This document shows, piece after piece, positions 44,291 through 52,754 of a stretch of 55,685 nt of DNA. Source of the DNA: Lachnospiraceae bacterium MD308 (GTDB taxonomy: Bacteria > Bacillota > Clostridia > Lachnospirales > Lachnospiraceae); the NCBI GenBank assembly GCA_000403475.2, contig KE159795.1:2216757-2272441 (forward strand), given 5' to 3'. The notes under the pieces were generated by a model, which worked only from the letters and a program-made list of their open reading frames with translations, ran no database searches and was not told where the DNA came from. Made by a program: the position numbers and the translations under genes. Each line of letters starts with the position of its first letter. Positions within the stretch are counted from its first letter, which is position 1.

Positions 44291-44335
44291 CGGGTCAGGA
44301 TATATAATTGACAATGTTATGTGAGGGAGAAAAAT

Positions 44336-45745
44336 ATGACATATCTTTTGTTTGGGGCAGGGGATTACTATGAACGATATAAAAAATGGTTTGACAAGAA
44401 AACGGTTTTGGCTTTGTTAGATAATTCTTCCAAAAAACAAAATAGATTAATTGATGGAATCAAAGTACTTTCGCCAGAGGATGGGGTAAAGCTCCAGTTT
44501 GATATTGTAGTAATTCTTAGTTTTCATGTAAAAGCAATGAAGAGACAACTATTAGAGTTAGGTGTACCGGAAGAAAAGATATATCATTTTTATGATTTGC
44601 ATCGTTTATTCTATAAGAAAGAACATAAGAAACCAATTTTATATTATGGAATATCAGAGGAGATAGCGACATCAAACGAATATCAAAAGAGAAGAATATT
44701 GTTGCTGTCACAGGATATGCTATTGGGTGGGGCATCTATTGCACTTTTTCATGCTGCAAAAGTTTTGGCGGAGAATAAATATAATGTGGTATTTGCTTCT
44801 ATGATCGATGGCCCGTTGAGGGAGAAGCTATTATCTGAAAATATTCCTGTTATTATTGATGTAAATTTGCAATTGCGAACGATGAGAGAAACTGAGTGGC
44901 TGGCCGGATTTTCTTTAATATTTTGTAATACAATAAATTTTCATATTTTTTTGTTGAAAAGAAATAATAATGTTCCTATTATCTGGTGGTTACATGATTC
45001 TGCTTTTTTTTATGCAGGTGTGAGTAGAGATGTTCTGCAAAGTCTGGATAGGACAAATATGAAAATTTATTCCGTGAGTTCAATACCAGAAAATGCTATC
45101 AAACAGTATATTTCAGACATAGAAACGGAAAGATTATTATTCGGGGTTGAAGATATAGTTGAATGTGCTGATAGGAAAGGCCAGATACAAAAAGATAAGA
45201 TTTGTTTTACAGTGATTGGGGATATTGAGGAAAGAAAAGGACAGGATATATTAATCCGCTCTGTGCGGAGGATTTCGGAAATAGAAAGGAAAAATATTGT
45301 TATTTTTTTGGTTGGGCGGAGTGTTTCTATGATGGCACAACAATTGAAAATGGATATCAAGGAACTGCCGGAGATTATTATGACAGGTGCAGTAGATAGA
45401 AAAGGGATAGATGAGATTCTTAATAAAACAGATATATTAATCTGCCCATCAAGGGAGGATGCGATGTCTATGGTGGCTGTGGAAGCAATGGCTCATCAGG
45501 TACCGTGTATCGTATCGCATGTAACAGGGATTGCAGAATATATACAAAATGGAATAGACGGATTAATCTTTCGCAGTGAGGATACAAAAGAGTTGGCTGA
45601 AAAGATTAAATGGTGTATAGAAAACCGGGAGGAGCTTCCAGGCATGGGAGTTCGTTCCAGAAAAATCTATGATACATATTTTTCTATGGATGTTTTTGAA
45701 AAAAATCTTCTGGATATTGTGGATGACATATTGTTGCAGAAATAA
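44336..45745 (+). CDS. GT4 glycosyltransferase with N-terminal Rossmann-like domain
   Basis: A 469-residue protein from the ATG at 44336 after GAGGGAGAAAA; an upstream GTG overlaps that site. Residues 1-95 are the small Rossmann-like domain (YLLFGAGDYYERYKKWF, VLALLDNSSKKQN, FDIVVILSFHVKAMKRQLL). Residues about 120-469 are a GT-B glycosyltransferase of family 4 (GGASIALFHAAKVLAENKYN, FTVIGDIEERKGQDILI, ILICPSREDAMSMVAVEAMA, IVSHVTGIAEYI). The conserved glutamate pair of the donor site, E-x7-E, is present as EDAMSMVAVE. It transfers a sugar with retained anomeric configuration. The HAD gene follows at once. Confidence 0.85.
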   Translation: MTYLLFGAGDYYERYKKWFDKKTVLALLDNSSKKQNRLIDGIKVLSPEDGVKLQFDIVVILSFHVKAMKRQLLELGVPEEKIYHFYDLHRLFYKKEHKKPILYYGISEEIATSNEYQKRRILLLSQDMLLGGASIALFHAAKVLAENKYNVVFASMIDGPLREKLLSENIPVIIDVNLQLRTMRETEWLAGFSLIFCNTINFHIFLLKRNNNVPIIWWLHDSAFFYAGVSRDVLQSLDRTNMKIYSVSSIPENAIKQYISDIETERLLFGVEDIVECADRKGQIQKDKICFTVIGDIEERKGQDILIRSVRRISEIERKNIVIFLVGRSVSMMAQQLKMDIKELPEIIMTGAVDRKGIDEILNKTDILICPSREDAMSMVAVEAMAHQVPCIVSHVTGIAEYIQNGIDGLIFRSEDTKELAEKIKWCIENREELPGMGVRSRKIYDTYFSMDVFEKNLLDIVDDILLQK

Positions 45746-45764
45746 AAGAAAGCAGGAGTGGAAA

Positions 45765-47834
45765 GTGTCTGGTTTATATCAAGTATTTCAAAAATATAAG
45801 GACAAGCCTATTGCCATATATGGCCTTGGCACAGAGACACAAAGAGTGTTGGCGGAATTGGATGGAGCATTTCAGGTCATCGGCTTGCTGGACGGTTATA
45901 GGGAGAGCGGGACTCTATATGGGAAACCGATTATATCCATGAAACAGGCTATTGAAAATCAGACAGCATTGATTCTGGTCGTGGCAAGACCTGGCTCATG
46001 TAAGGCGATTGCGAAAAAAATAGGCCGGTTGTGTAAAGACAATCAGATTGCTCTACTAGACGTGAGAGGGAAGGATTTATGCGATGTAAAGAAGGCGGTA
46101 TATTCTTTCAGGGAAAATGACGGATTTACGAAAGATAAGCTTATGTCTGTTGTGAAGGCACATGATGTCGTTAGTGTGGATTTGTTTGACACTCTTGTTA
46201 TGAGGCGGGTTTTATTTCCAACAGATATATTTGAAATTGTGAATGAAAGACTGAAAGAAAAAGGGACATATATAGAAGATTTCAGTGGAAAGCGTTTGAG
46301 AAGCGAGAAATACCTATCAAAAAATTCAGCACCTACACTTGTAGCCATATATCAGCATATGAAGGATACGTATTCTTTGTCTGAGATAGCGCCGGGTGAG
46401 CTGGCCAAGCTGGAGTGGGGGATTGACTGTGAGATGCTGGTTCCCAGAAAGGAAGTATGCGAGCTTCTTGAAAAGATGTCCGGGCAGGGGAAAGATATCT
46501 ACATCGTATCAGATACTTTTTACGGCAGAGAGCAGCTGGTAAAGATGCTGGAGAGATGTAATATCACTTTTTTTAAAGATATTCTGGCGTCTTGTGAGTA
46601 TGGAACAGGTAAAACACAGAGCCTTTTTCATGAATTGAAAGAGAGAATCCATAATAAAAGCTGTATACATATCGGGGACGATATTGCTGCAGACATAGAG
46701 AGCGCAAAGAGGAATGGGTTTGCGGCCTGTCAGCTATACAGTGGCATTGAACTATTTGAAATGGCTGGCTACCTGGGGCTTTGGGAAAACATAAATGGAC
46801 TGGCAGACAGGATTAAGACAGGGATGTTAGTGGCAAAGTTGTTTAACAGTCCTTTCCAGTTTGAAAAGACAGGGAAGAAAATTAGTGTGAGCAATACATA
46901 TGATATAGGCTATCTGTTTTTTGCACCGATGATCAGTGACTTTGTTATATGGTTTGATGGGCAGGTCAAACGCAATAAAATGCAAAATGTCTGGTTTTGT
47001 GCCAGGGACGGATATCTGATAAAAAAATTATACGATGAGTTAAAAAAGGATGAGACATCGGTGTATTTTCTGACGTCGAGAATAGCTGCAATCCGGGCGG
47101 GCATGGAAAGTGAAAGAGATATTCATTACGTTGCAGAGATGAAATACAGCGGGACGGTGCAGGAACAGCTGAAAGAACGTTTTGGCATAGCAGTACAAAA
47201 AGCGGCCGGGACAACGGAAGACAGAGAAGAATGTCTGATGGATTATTCACAGGAGATATTAGAAGAGGCGTTTGTTAACAGAAAAAATTATGAAATCTAT
47301 ATTTCAAGCCTGTCTGTAAAAGAAGGGGAGATTGCCTTTTTTGATTTTGTGGCGAAGGGGACGAGCCAGATGTATATTGGCCGGTTAGTAAAAAATCATC
47401 TGAAAGGTTTTTATTTCCTGCAGTTGGAAGCGGGATATATGAGAGAGAAGAGTCTGGATATACAGCCCTTCTATAAAGCGGAAGAGTTGGAAAACAGTGC
47501 GATTTATGATGATTATTATATTCTGGAAACTATGTTGACCTCTCCGGCTCCATCAGTGTTGGGATTTGATGAAAAGGGAGCGGCACATTATGCAGAGGAG
47601 ACGAGAACGAAAGAAGATATAGAGTGTTTTTTGGCAGCGCAAAATGGGATATTTGATTATTTTAAAACGTATTTAGGATTATGTCCGGAGACAGAAAAAA
47701 GAGTGAATAAAAAGTTGGATGAGAAGTTGTTAAGTCTGATACATAATCTTGATGTTTTGGATAAGGATTTTTTAGGGCTAGAGGTAGAGGACCCGTTTTT
47801 TCACAGGAATACGGATATGACAGATTTGATATAA
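45765..47834 (+). CDS. HAD-superfamily protein with N-terminal Rossmann-like domain
   Basis: A 689-residue protein. It starts at a GTG (45765) with AGGAG six bases before it; an upstream ATG at 45669 lies inside the preceding gene. Residues 12-105 are the recurring Rossmann-like domain (KPIAIYGLGTETQRVLAEL, FQVIGLLDGYRE, ALILVVARPGSCKAIAKKI). Residues about 135-330 are a HAD phosphatase with motif I SVDLFDTLVMR (Asp near 139 and 142), motif II IVSDTFY, the lysine in GTGKTQ and motif IV HIGDDIAADIESAK. Residues 370-689 are a conserved-looking region with VWFCARDGYLIKKLYDEL that I do not recognise as an enzyme. Proteins like this are common in polysaccharide clusters. This gene looks less AT-rich than its neighbours. 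Confidence 0.75.
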   Translation: MSGLYQVFQKYKDKPIAIYGLGTETQRVLAELDGAFQVIGLLDGYRESGTLYGKPIISMKQAIENQTALILVVARPGSCKAIAKKIGRLCKDNQIALLDVRGKDLCDVKKAVYSFRENDGFTKDKLMSVVKAHDVVSVDLFDTLVMRRVLFPTDIFEIVNERLKEKGTYIEDFSGKRLRSEKYLSKNSAPTLVAIYQHMKDTYSLSEIAPGELAKLEWGIDCEMLVPRKEVCELLEKMSGQGKDIYIVSDTFYGREQLVKMLERCNITFFKDILASCEYGTGKTQSLFHELKERIHNKSCIHIGDDIAADIESAKRNGFAACQLYSGIELFEMAGYLGLWENINGLADRIKTGMLVAKLFNSPFQFEKTGKKISVSNTYDIGYLFFAPMISDFVIWFDGQVKRNKMQNVWFCARDGYLIKKLYDELKKDETSVYFLTSRIAAIRAGMESERDIHYVAEMKYSGTVQEQLKERFGIAVQKAAGTTEDREECLMDYSQEILEEAFVNRKNYEIYISSLSVKEGEIAFFDFVAKGTSQMYIGRLVKNHLKGFYFLQLEAGYMREKSLDIQPFYKAEELENSAIYDDYYILETMLTSPAPSVLGFDEKGAAHYAEETRTKEDIECFLAAQNGIFDYFKTYLGLCPETEKRVNKKLDEKLLSLIHNLDVLDKDFLGLEVEDPFFHRNTDMTDLI

Positions 47835-47870
47835 ATGATATGAGGTTAAAGTTATCGGGGGTAAGGACAT

Positions 47871-48821
47871 ATGGCCAATATTAGTGCAGACATAGATAGT
47901 TATGATGTGATTGTAGGCTATGGTATAGGGTTAAACTATGAAGAACGTAAGCGATACCTTAAAGGTAAAGTGAAGTTTAATTATCTGGCAGATAAAAGAT
48001 GGGAAACAACTAAAATACAGGAATATGATGGAATACCAATTATAAGATGGGATGAGTTGCAACAATTAGAAAAGGCATTAATTGTTCTTTTCCCAAAATC
48101 TGAATCTGTGAGAAGCAATATTATAGAAGAATTGAAGGAGACTAAGGCAGACATATATTATGTTCATGATTTATTTGAACTAGAGCATTGTATCAGTGGT
48201 GAGGATTTAATATCGTTACTTCCGAAAACAGAATATAGAGATGATTTTCAAAACTGTATTATGTTTGATAGAACAGTGCCCTCTAATATTAAGATTTACT
48301 TTTCGGGAGAAAAAAGTTTGGTAAAAATAGGATGTGACGTGTTCGTAGGATATTTGGATATTTATTGCGGAAATAATGGGAAGTGTTTAATTGGGGACAA
48401 AACGTCTGTCCAAGGGGCTGAATTAACAGTATCAGAAGCAGAGGTAAGATTGGGTGAAAATTGTATGCTTTCTTCAGGAATAAGAATACGTACCCATGAT
48501 TGGCATCATATATTTGATAAAAAAACAAGTAAAAGAATTAATTACGCCAGAAATGTCATTATAGGAAACAGAGTTTGGATTGGACAGGATGCAATATTGG
48601 CACCAGGTGCTAATATCGGTGTGGGTTCTATAGTTGGAGAGAGAGCTGTAACCTCTTCCAGTTTTGGGGATAACATGATTATTGCAGGATGTCCGGCAAA
48701 AATAATTCGAGAAAATATATGTTGGACTATAGATAATACGAGTTTGTTGAATCATAATCGATTAGAAGAGAGTGTTGATGATATGGTATTAAAATATATA
48801 AACGATAATAATTATTTGTAA
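47871..48821 (+). CDS. Left-handed beta-helix acyltransferase with N-terminal Rossmann-like domain
   Basis: A 316-residue protein. Residues about 12-110 are the recurring small domain (VIVGYGIGLNYEERKRYLKG, FNYLADKRWETTK, LIVLFPKSESVRSNIIEEL). Residues about 145-275 are a hexapeptide-repeat acyltransferase of the maltose/galactoside acetyltransferase type (IRTHDWHHIFDK with the catalytic histidine, VIIGNRVWIGQDAILAPGAN, IGVGSIVGERAVTSSSF, IIAGCPAKIIREN). It most likely O- or N-acetylates a sugar of the glycan using acetyl-CoA. The domain order, small domain then beta-helix, is that of the PglD family, but the two parts here are longer than in PglD. Confidence 0.8.
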   Translation: MANISADIDSYDVIVGYGIGLNYEERKRYLKGKVKFNYLADKRWETTKIQEYDGIPIIRWDELQQLEKALIVLFPKSESVRSNIIEELKETKADIYYVHDLFELEHCISGEDLISLLPKTEYRDDFQNCIMFDRTVPSNIKIYFSGEKSLVKIGCDVFVGYLDIYCGNNGKCLIGDKTSVQGAELTVSEAEVRLGENCMLSSGIRIRTHDWHHIFDKKTSKRINYARNVIIGNRVWIGQDAILAPGANIGVGSIVGERAVTSSSFGDNMIIAGCPAKIIRENICWTIDNTSLLNHNRLEESVDDMVLKYINDNNYL

Positions 48822-48841
48822 CAATAGGAGAGATTAAAATT

Positions 48842-49504
48842 ATGATTTTTGAATTAATGGCTTCTATGATGTGTGCCGATTATGGTCATCTGGAACAGGA
48901 AGTAAGGAACTTAGAGGAGGGGGGGATTGACTCTTTTCATATTGATATAATGGATGGACGGTATGTGTCAAATTTTGCTATGTCTTTAAATGATATGAGA
49001 TACATAGCTGGAGCTACTAGAAAACCATTAGATGTACACTTGATGATTGAACATCCTAATAATCGTATTACTTTATTTCTGAAAAACCTTAGAAAAGGGG
49101 ATACAGTTTACATTCATCCAGAAGCGGAGTATCATCCTTCTGCAACTTTAAAGAGTATTATTGACGCAGGAATGATACCGGGAATAGCTATTAATCCTGG
49201 CACGTCGGTTGAGACAGTTATGGAAATGCTTCGTATTGTTAAGAAAGTGCTTGTGATGTCGGTTAATCCTGGAAATGCCGGGCAAATGTATTTGCCTTAC
49301 GTGGGAAAGAAAATTACAAAGCTTTTGGCTATGAAAGAAGATATGGATTTTGAAATCTACTGGGATGGAGCATGTAGCGCGGATAAGATTATAGACTTTG
49401 CACCTAAAGGAGTAAAAGGGTTTGTACTTGGCACCACATTATTGTTTGGGAAAGACAAAACGTACAGTGAAACGTTGCAGAATATTCGGGAGCTAAAATT
49501 TTGA
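48842..49504 (+). CDS. Ribulose-phosphate 3-epimerase family protein
   Basis: A 220-residue TIM barrel of the ribulose-5-phosphate 3-epimerase family. Metal ligands are all present: His33 and Asp35 (HIDIMDGRY), His66 (DVHLM) and Asp175 (WDGACS); the phosphate-binding MSVNPGNAGQ is also seen. It is close to but not identical in motifs with housekeeping Rpe (WDGA instead of VDGG, NAG instead of FGG). Followed by cytidylyltransferase and alditol-type dehydrogenase genes, it may make or use a pentulose phosphate for a CDP-alditol, for example xylulose 5-phosphate from ribulose 5-phosphate. AGGAGAG before the ATG. A GGGGGGG run lies in the gene at 48919-48925. Confidence 0.8.
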   Translation: MIFELMASMMCADYGHLEQEVRNLEEGGIDSFHIDIMDGRYVSNFAMSLNDMRYIAGATRKPLDVHLMIEHPNNRITLFLKNLRKGDTVYIHPEAEYHPSATLKSIIDAGMIPGIAINPGTSVETVMEMLRIVKKVLVMSVNPGNAGQMYLPYVGKKITKLLAMKEDMDFEIYWDGACSADKIIDFAPKGVKGFVLGTTLLFGKDKTYSETLQNIRELKF

Positions 49505-49546
49505 AGAGTTGGATAGGGCAGATGAAATAGGAAAGGATAATGAGTA

Positions 49547-50308
49547 ATGAATGTCGCGCTAATTTTATCTGGAGGAAAGGGAAGGCGCATGGGAATGCAC
49601 GTGCCTAAACAATATGTAGAAGCAGGAGGACGACCAATTTTTACTTATTGTATAGAAAGTTTTTCTAGAAATTCCCAAATTGATGCTATTTCGATTGTTG
49701 CAGATTTGGAATGGCACAATTTAATTAGAAAATGGTTGAATGTATATGACAGGAAGGAAAAGTTTAGAGGATTTTCTTGCCCAGGTGCAAATCGGCAGCT
49801 TTCTATTTATAATGGACTTTGCGATATCAGAAATTATGCTACGGATAAAGATTGTGTAATGATTCATGATGCAGTAAGGCCCTTGATATCAGAAGAGATG
49901 ATTAGAGCGTGTTTTCAGGCATTAGAGGGACATGATGGTGTTATGCCAGGGCTACCGATGATAGACACGGTATATTCCAGTGTAGATGGAAGTAAGATTA
50001 CGACATTGTTAAACCGTGGAGAGATATATGCTGGACAAGCACCAGAGGTTTTTAATTTGGGGTTATACTATAAAGCAAATCAAAACTTATTGCCAGAGCA
50101 GATTTTGAGGATTAATGGTTCTACGGAACCTGCGATTATGGCAGGGATGGATATTGCACTTATCCCGGGGGATGTAAATAATTTTAAGATAACAGCCAAA
50201 TCAGATTTAGAAAAATTTATGTTGTTACTGGAATCAAGAAAAGAAATTGATGGAGAAATATATGATGAAAGCTTGGGTGCTTCATGGAGTGAACGATATA
50301 AAATATGA
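49547..50308 (+). CDS. IspD/TarI-family cytidylyltransferase
   Basis: A 253-residue nucleotidyltransferase. The CTP-binding loop is LSGGKGRRMGMHVPKQYVEA (residues 7-26), followed by MIHDAVRPLIS (about 105-115) and the metal-linked NNFKITAKSDL near the end. The family covers IspD and the alditol-phosphate cytidylyltransferases TarI and Bcs1. The next gene is a TarJ-like dehydrogenase, so it most likely makes CDP-ribitol or another CDP-alditol. The last 47 bases overlap the dehydrogenase gene. Confidence 0.8.
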   Translation: MNVALILSGGKGRRMGMHVPKQYVEAGGRPIFTYCIESFSRNSQIDAISIVADLEWHNLIRKWLNVYDRKEKFRGFSCPGANRQLSIYNGLCDIRNYATDKDCVMIHDAVRPLISEEMIRACFQALEGHDGVMPGLPMIDTVYSSVDGSKITTLLNRGEIYAGQAPEVFNLGLYYKANQNLLPEQILRINGSTEPAIMAGMDIALIPGDVNNFKITAKSDLEKFMLLLESRKEIDGEIYDESLGASWSERYKI

Positions 50309-51326
50309 AAATGTTGAGAAGCCTGTACCAGGTAAAGGAGAGGTACTCATTAAGGTGTCTGCTGTGGGAATTTGTGGTTCAGATATTCCGCGGATTTATA
50401 GAGATGGTGCACACAAATATCCTTTGATTCCGGGACATGAGCTTTCTGGTGTTGTAGAATGTGCAGGTAAAGAAGTGAACAATACATGGGTAGGCAAACG
50501 AGTTGGTGTCTTCCCATTAATTCCATGCCATAGATGCGCCATGTGTCAACAGAGATACTATGAGCTTTGTGAAAATTATAATTATTTGGGTTCTCGGTGT
50601 AATGGAGGATTTGCAGAGTATGTTTCTGTACCGGAGTGGAATTTGATTGAATTGCCGGAGAGTGTAGAAATTACTGCGGCTGCTATGTTAGAACCTATGG
50701 CTGTTGCAGTACATGCCATGCGACGAGTAGAAGTTGAAAAGGATAAAAAGATAGCTGTTATCGGAATGGGAACTATTGGTATGTTCCTTGTTATGTTTTT
50801 AAAAGAAGCAGGTTTTGAAAATGTTTATGCATTCGGAAATAAGGAGCTGCAAAGGGAAATAGCGATGCGTTTTGGAATGCAAAACAAATATTATTGTGAT
50901 ATATGTGAAAATGATGTATTGGCATGGTTTTTAGAACATACGGATGGAAGTGGAGCGGATGTCATCTTTGAATGTGTAGGAAGGAATGAGACTTGCGTCC
51001 AAGCAATATCGTTAGCTACAGCATTTGGTAAAGTTGTTCTTGTAGGAAACCCGGCATCAAATATGGCATTTACAAAAGAGGCATATTGGAAGATACTTCG
51101 TAAGAACTTGAGTATTTATGGAACTTGGAATTCTTCGTTTACCAAAGATGGTACTGACGATTGGCATTATGTGTTAGAAAAACTGTCAAAGGGATTGGTT
51201 CACCCAGAAATGGTGATTTCCCATAGACTATCGCTTGATGAATTGGAAATGGGAATGCATCTTATGCGTGATAAAACGAAAGATTATATAAAGGTGATAA
51301 AAGAGGAAAACAATGAGATTTTATAG
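50262..51326 (+). CDS. Zinc-dependent alditol-phosphate dehydrogenase (TarJ-like)
   Basis: A 354-residue medium-chain zinc dehydrogenase. The catalytic zinc ligands are Cys38 (ICGSD) and His59-Glu60 (GHE); the structural zinc is held by Cys89, Cys92, Cys95 and Cys103 (CHRCAMCQQRYYELC). The nucleotide-binding motif is IGMGTIG (about 163-169). Partnered with the cytidylyltransferase it fits TarJ, which reduces ribulose 5-phosphate to ribitol 5-phosphate with NADPH. With the epimerase gene upstream the substrate could instead be xylulose 5-phosphate. I chose the ATG at 50262 because GGAG lies six bases before it; a start at 50265 is equally close. The end overlaps the next gene by 14 bases. Confidence 0.8.
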   Translation: MMKAWVLHGVNDIKYENVEKPVPGKGEVLIKVSAVGICGSDIPRIYRDGAHKYPLIPGHELSGVVECAGKEVNNTWVGKRVGVFPLIPCHRCAMCQQRYYELCENYNYLGSRCNGGFAEYVSVPEWNLIELPESVEITAAAMLEPMAVAVHAMRRVEVEKDKKIAVIGMGTIGMFLVMFLKEAGFENVYAFGNKELQREIAMRFGMQNKYYCDICENDVLAWFLEHTDGSGADVIFECVGRNETCVQAISLATAFGKVVLVGNPASNMAFTKEAYWKILRKNLSIYGTWNSSFTKDGTDDWHYVLEKLSKGLVHPEMVISHRLSLDELEMGMHLMRDKTKDYIKVIKEENNEIL

Positions 51327-52653
51327 AAAGAAACAATGTTTTGAAACTATTGGACTGCTAGACGAAGCGCATGGAGAATTGGTTAGATTTATAGAAAAAA
51401 AACATATAGATGACGCGGTTAGCCTTCTTGAGCAATGTCAGCAAGGAGCTATTAGTGTTGGGATGTTAATTGATGAATCAGAAGGAGAAGGAAGATATGA
51501 GGTGAATTGTCTAGAAGAGTATTGTGAATTGATTTATCAGATCCATGAGAATCTTTTGGGAGGAATTCCTGTAAATACTAAGCAACTGCGAAAGAAATTA
51601 CGGAAGCCTTTGGGAAGAGTAAAGAGCGGATTGAATAATAATATTGATACACAGCGAGAAGTTGTATTTCTTCCTTATAAAGCATCAATGTGGGATTCTC
51701 TGGAATCTGTATGGGAAGCGGCGAATGCAGAACCAGGTTGCAAGGCGGTGGTAATACCAATACCATATTATGACAAGGAGTCAGATGGAGCTTTGGGTAA
51801 AATGCATTATGAAATAGAGCAGTTTCCACCAAGTGTGCCAGTTGTAAAATATGATGATTATAATTTTGAGAAAAAGCATCCAGATATGATTTTTTTTCAT
51901 AATCCATATGATAATGGGAATTATGTGACGAGTGTACACCCGTTTTTTTATTCTAAAAATCTTAGACAATATACAGAAAAATTAATATATATACCATATT
52001 TTATATTAGAAAATATTTGTATATCTAATAAACAGGCGATTGCGGATATGGAACATTTTTGTACGGCATCTGGAGTAGTGAATGCAGATTATGTGATTGT
52101 ACAGTCGGAAGCAATGAGGGAAATTTACATAAATGTATTAATGAAATATTTTGGAGAAAATCGGTCATATTGGGAGAAAAAGATTTTAGGACTGGGATCG
52201 CCAAAAGTAGATAAAGTATGTAATTTAAAGATGGAAGATTTTGAACTTCCAGAGGAATGGAAAAAATTATTACAAAAAAAAGATGGGAGAAGAAAAAAGA
52301 CTATTTTTTATAATACGACTGTAAGTGCTTTGTTAAAACATGGTGAAGAAATGCTAGAGAAAATTAGAAGAACTCTCCAAATATTTAAAGAAAATAGTGA
52401 TAATACAATCCTCATATGGAGACCGCATCCCTTGACCGAATCTACGATTGTAGCTATGAGACCGCATTTATTGAAAGAATATCAGGATATAGTGCTGGAA
52501 TTCAAAGAAGCTGGGTGGGGAATCTATGATGATTCGCCTAACTTGGATAGGGCAATAGCTGTGAGTGATGGTTATTATGGCGATTGCAGTTCCGTTGTCT
52601 GGCTATATCAACAGACAGGAAAACCAATTATGATACAGAATATAAAAATATAA
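51313..52653 (+). CDS. CDP-glycerol glycerophosphotransferase-family protein
   Basis: A 446-residue protein without membrane helices. Residues about 115-245 carry a segment often found with this family in Clostridia (VVFLPYKASMWDSLESVWEA, FHNPYDNGNYVTSVHPFFYS). The C-terminal part (about 290-440) is a GT-B-like half with LIWRPHPLTEST, ILEF and SDGYYGDCSSVVWLYQQTGK, the glycerophosphotransferase signature that ends in G-D-C/Y-S-S. It would move an alditol-phosphate from the CDP carrier made by the preceding genes onto the glycan. It is the last gene of the plus-strand cluster, followed by a strong hairpin. Confidence 0.8.
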   Translation: MRFYRKKQCFETIGLLDEAHGELVRFIEKKHIDDAVSLLEQCQQGAISVGMLIDESEGEGRYEVNCLEEYCELIYQIHENLLGGIPVNTKQLRKKLRKPLGRVKSGLNNNIDTQREVVFLPYKASMWDSLESVWEAANAEPGCKAVVIPIPYYDKESDGALGKMHYEIEQFPPSVPVVKYDDYNFEKKHPDMIFFHNPYDNGNYVTSVHPFFYSKNLRQYTEKLIYIPYFILENICISNKQAIADMEHFCTASGVVNADYVIVQSEAMREIYINVLMKYFGENRSYWEKKILGLGSPKVDKVCNLKMEDFELPEEWKKLLQKKDGRRKKTIFYNTTVSALLKHGEEMLEKIRRTLQIFKENSDNTILIWRPHPLTESTIVAMRPHLLKEYQDIVLEFKEAGWGIYDDSPNLDRAIAVSDGYYGDCSSVVWLYQQTGKPIMIQNIKI

Positions 52654-52683
52654 TATATAACCATATCAAAAGTATTAAGATAC

Positions 52684-52733
52684 GCCAGAGTCTTGTGAGG
52701 GTTAAAAGACTTTAACTTCATAAGAACTCTGGC
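52684..52733. terminator. Terminator after the glycan cluster
   Basis: GCCAGAGT (52684-52691) pairs with ACTCTGGC (52726-52733), with further pairing inside (GTTAAA with TTTAAC). It lies between the convergent end of the glycan cluster and the minus-strand glycosyltransferase gene and can serve both strands. Confidence 0.75.
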
Positions 52734-52754
52734 ATGTTTAATGTTGTGGGGGAA

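Noticed and set aside
48919-48925. Seven-G run in the epimerase gene as a phase-variable frame switch
   Set aside because: Seven bases is short for efficient slippage, and the run is part of a normal EEGGID-type codon series in the family; kept only as a remark in the gene entry.
50247-50265. Upstream ATG at 50247 as start of the dehydrogenase
   Set aside because: It lies within the ribosome-binding region for the ATG at 50262 and would add an unusual MMEKY tail; the family starts at M-K-A-W.
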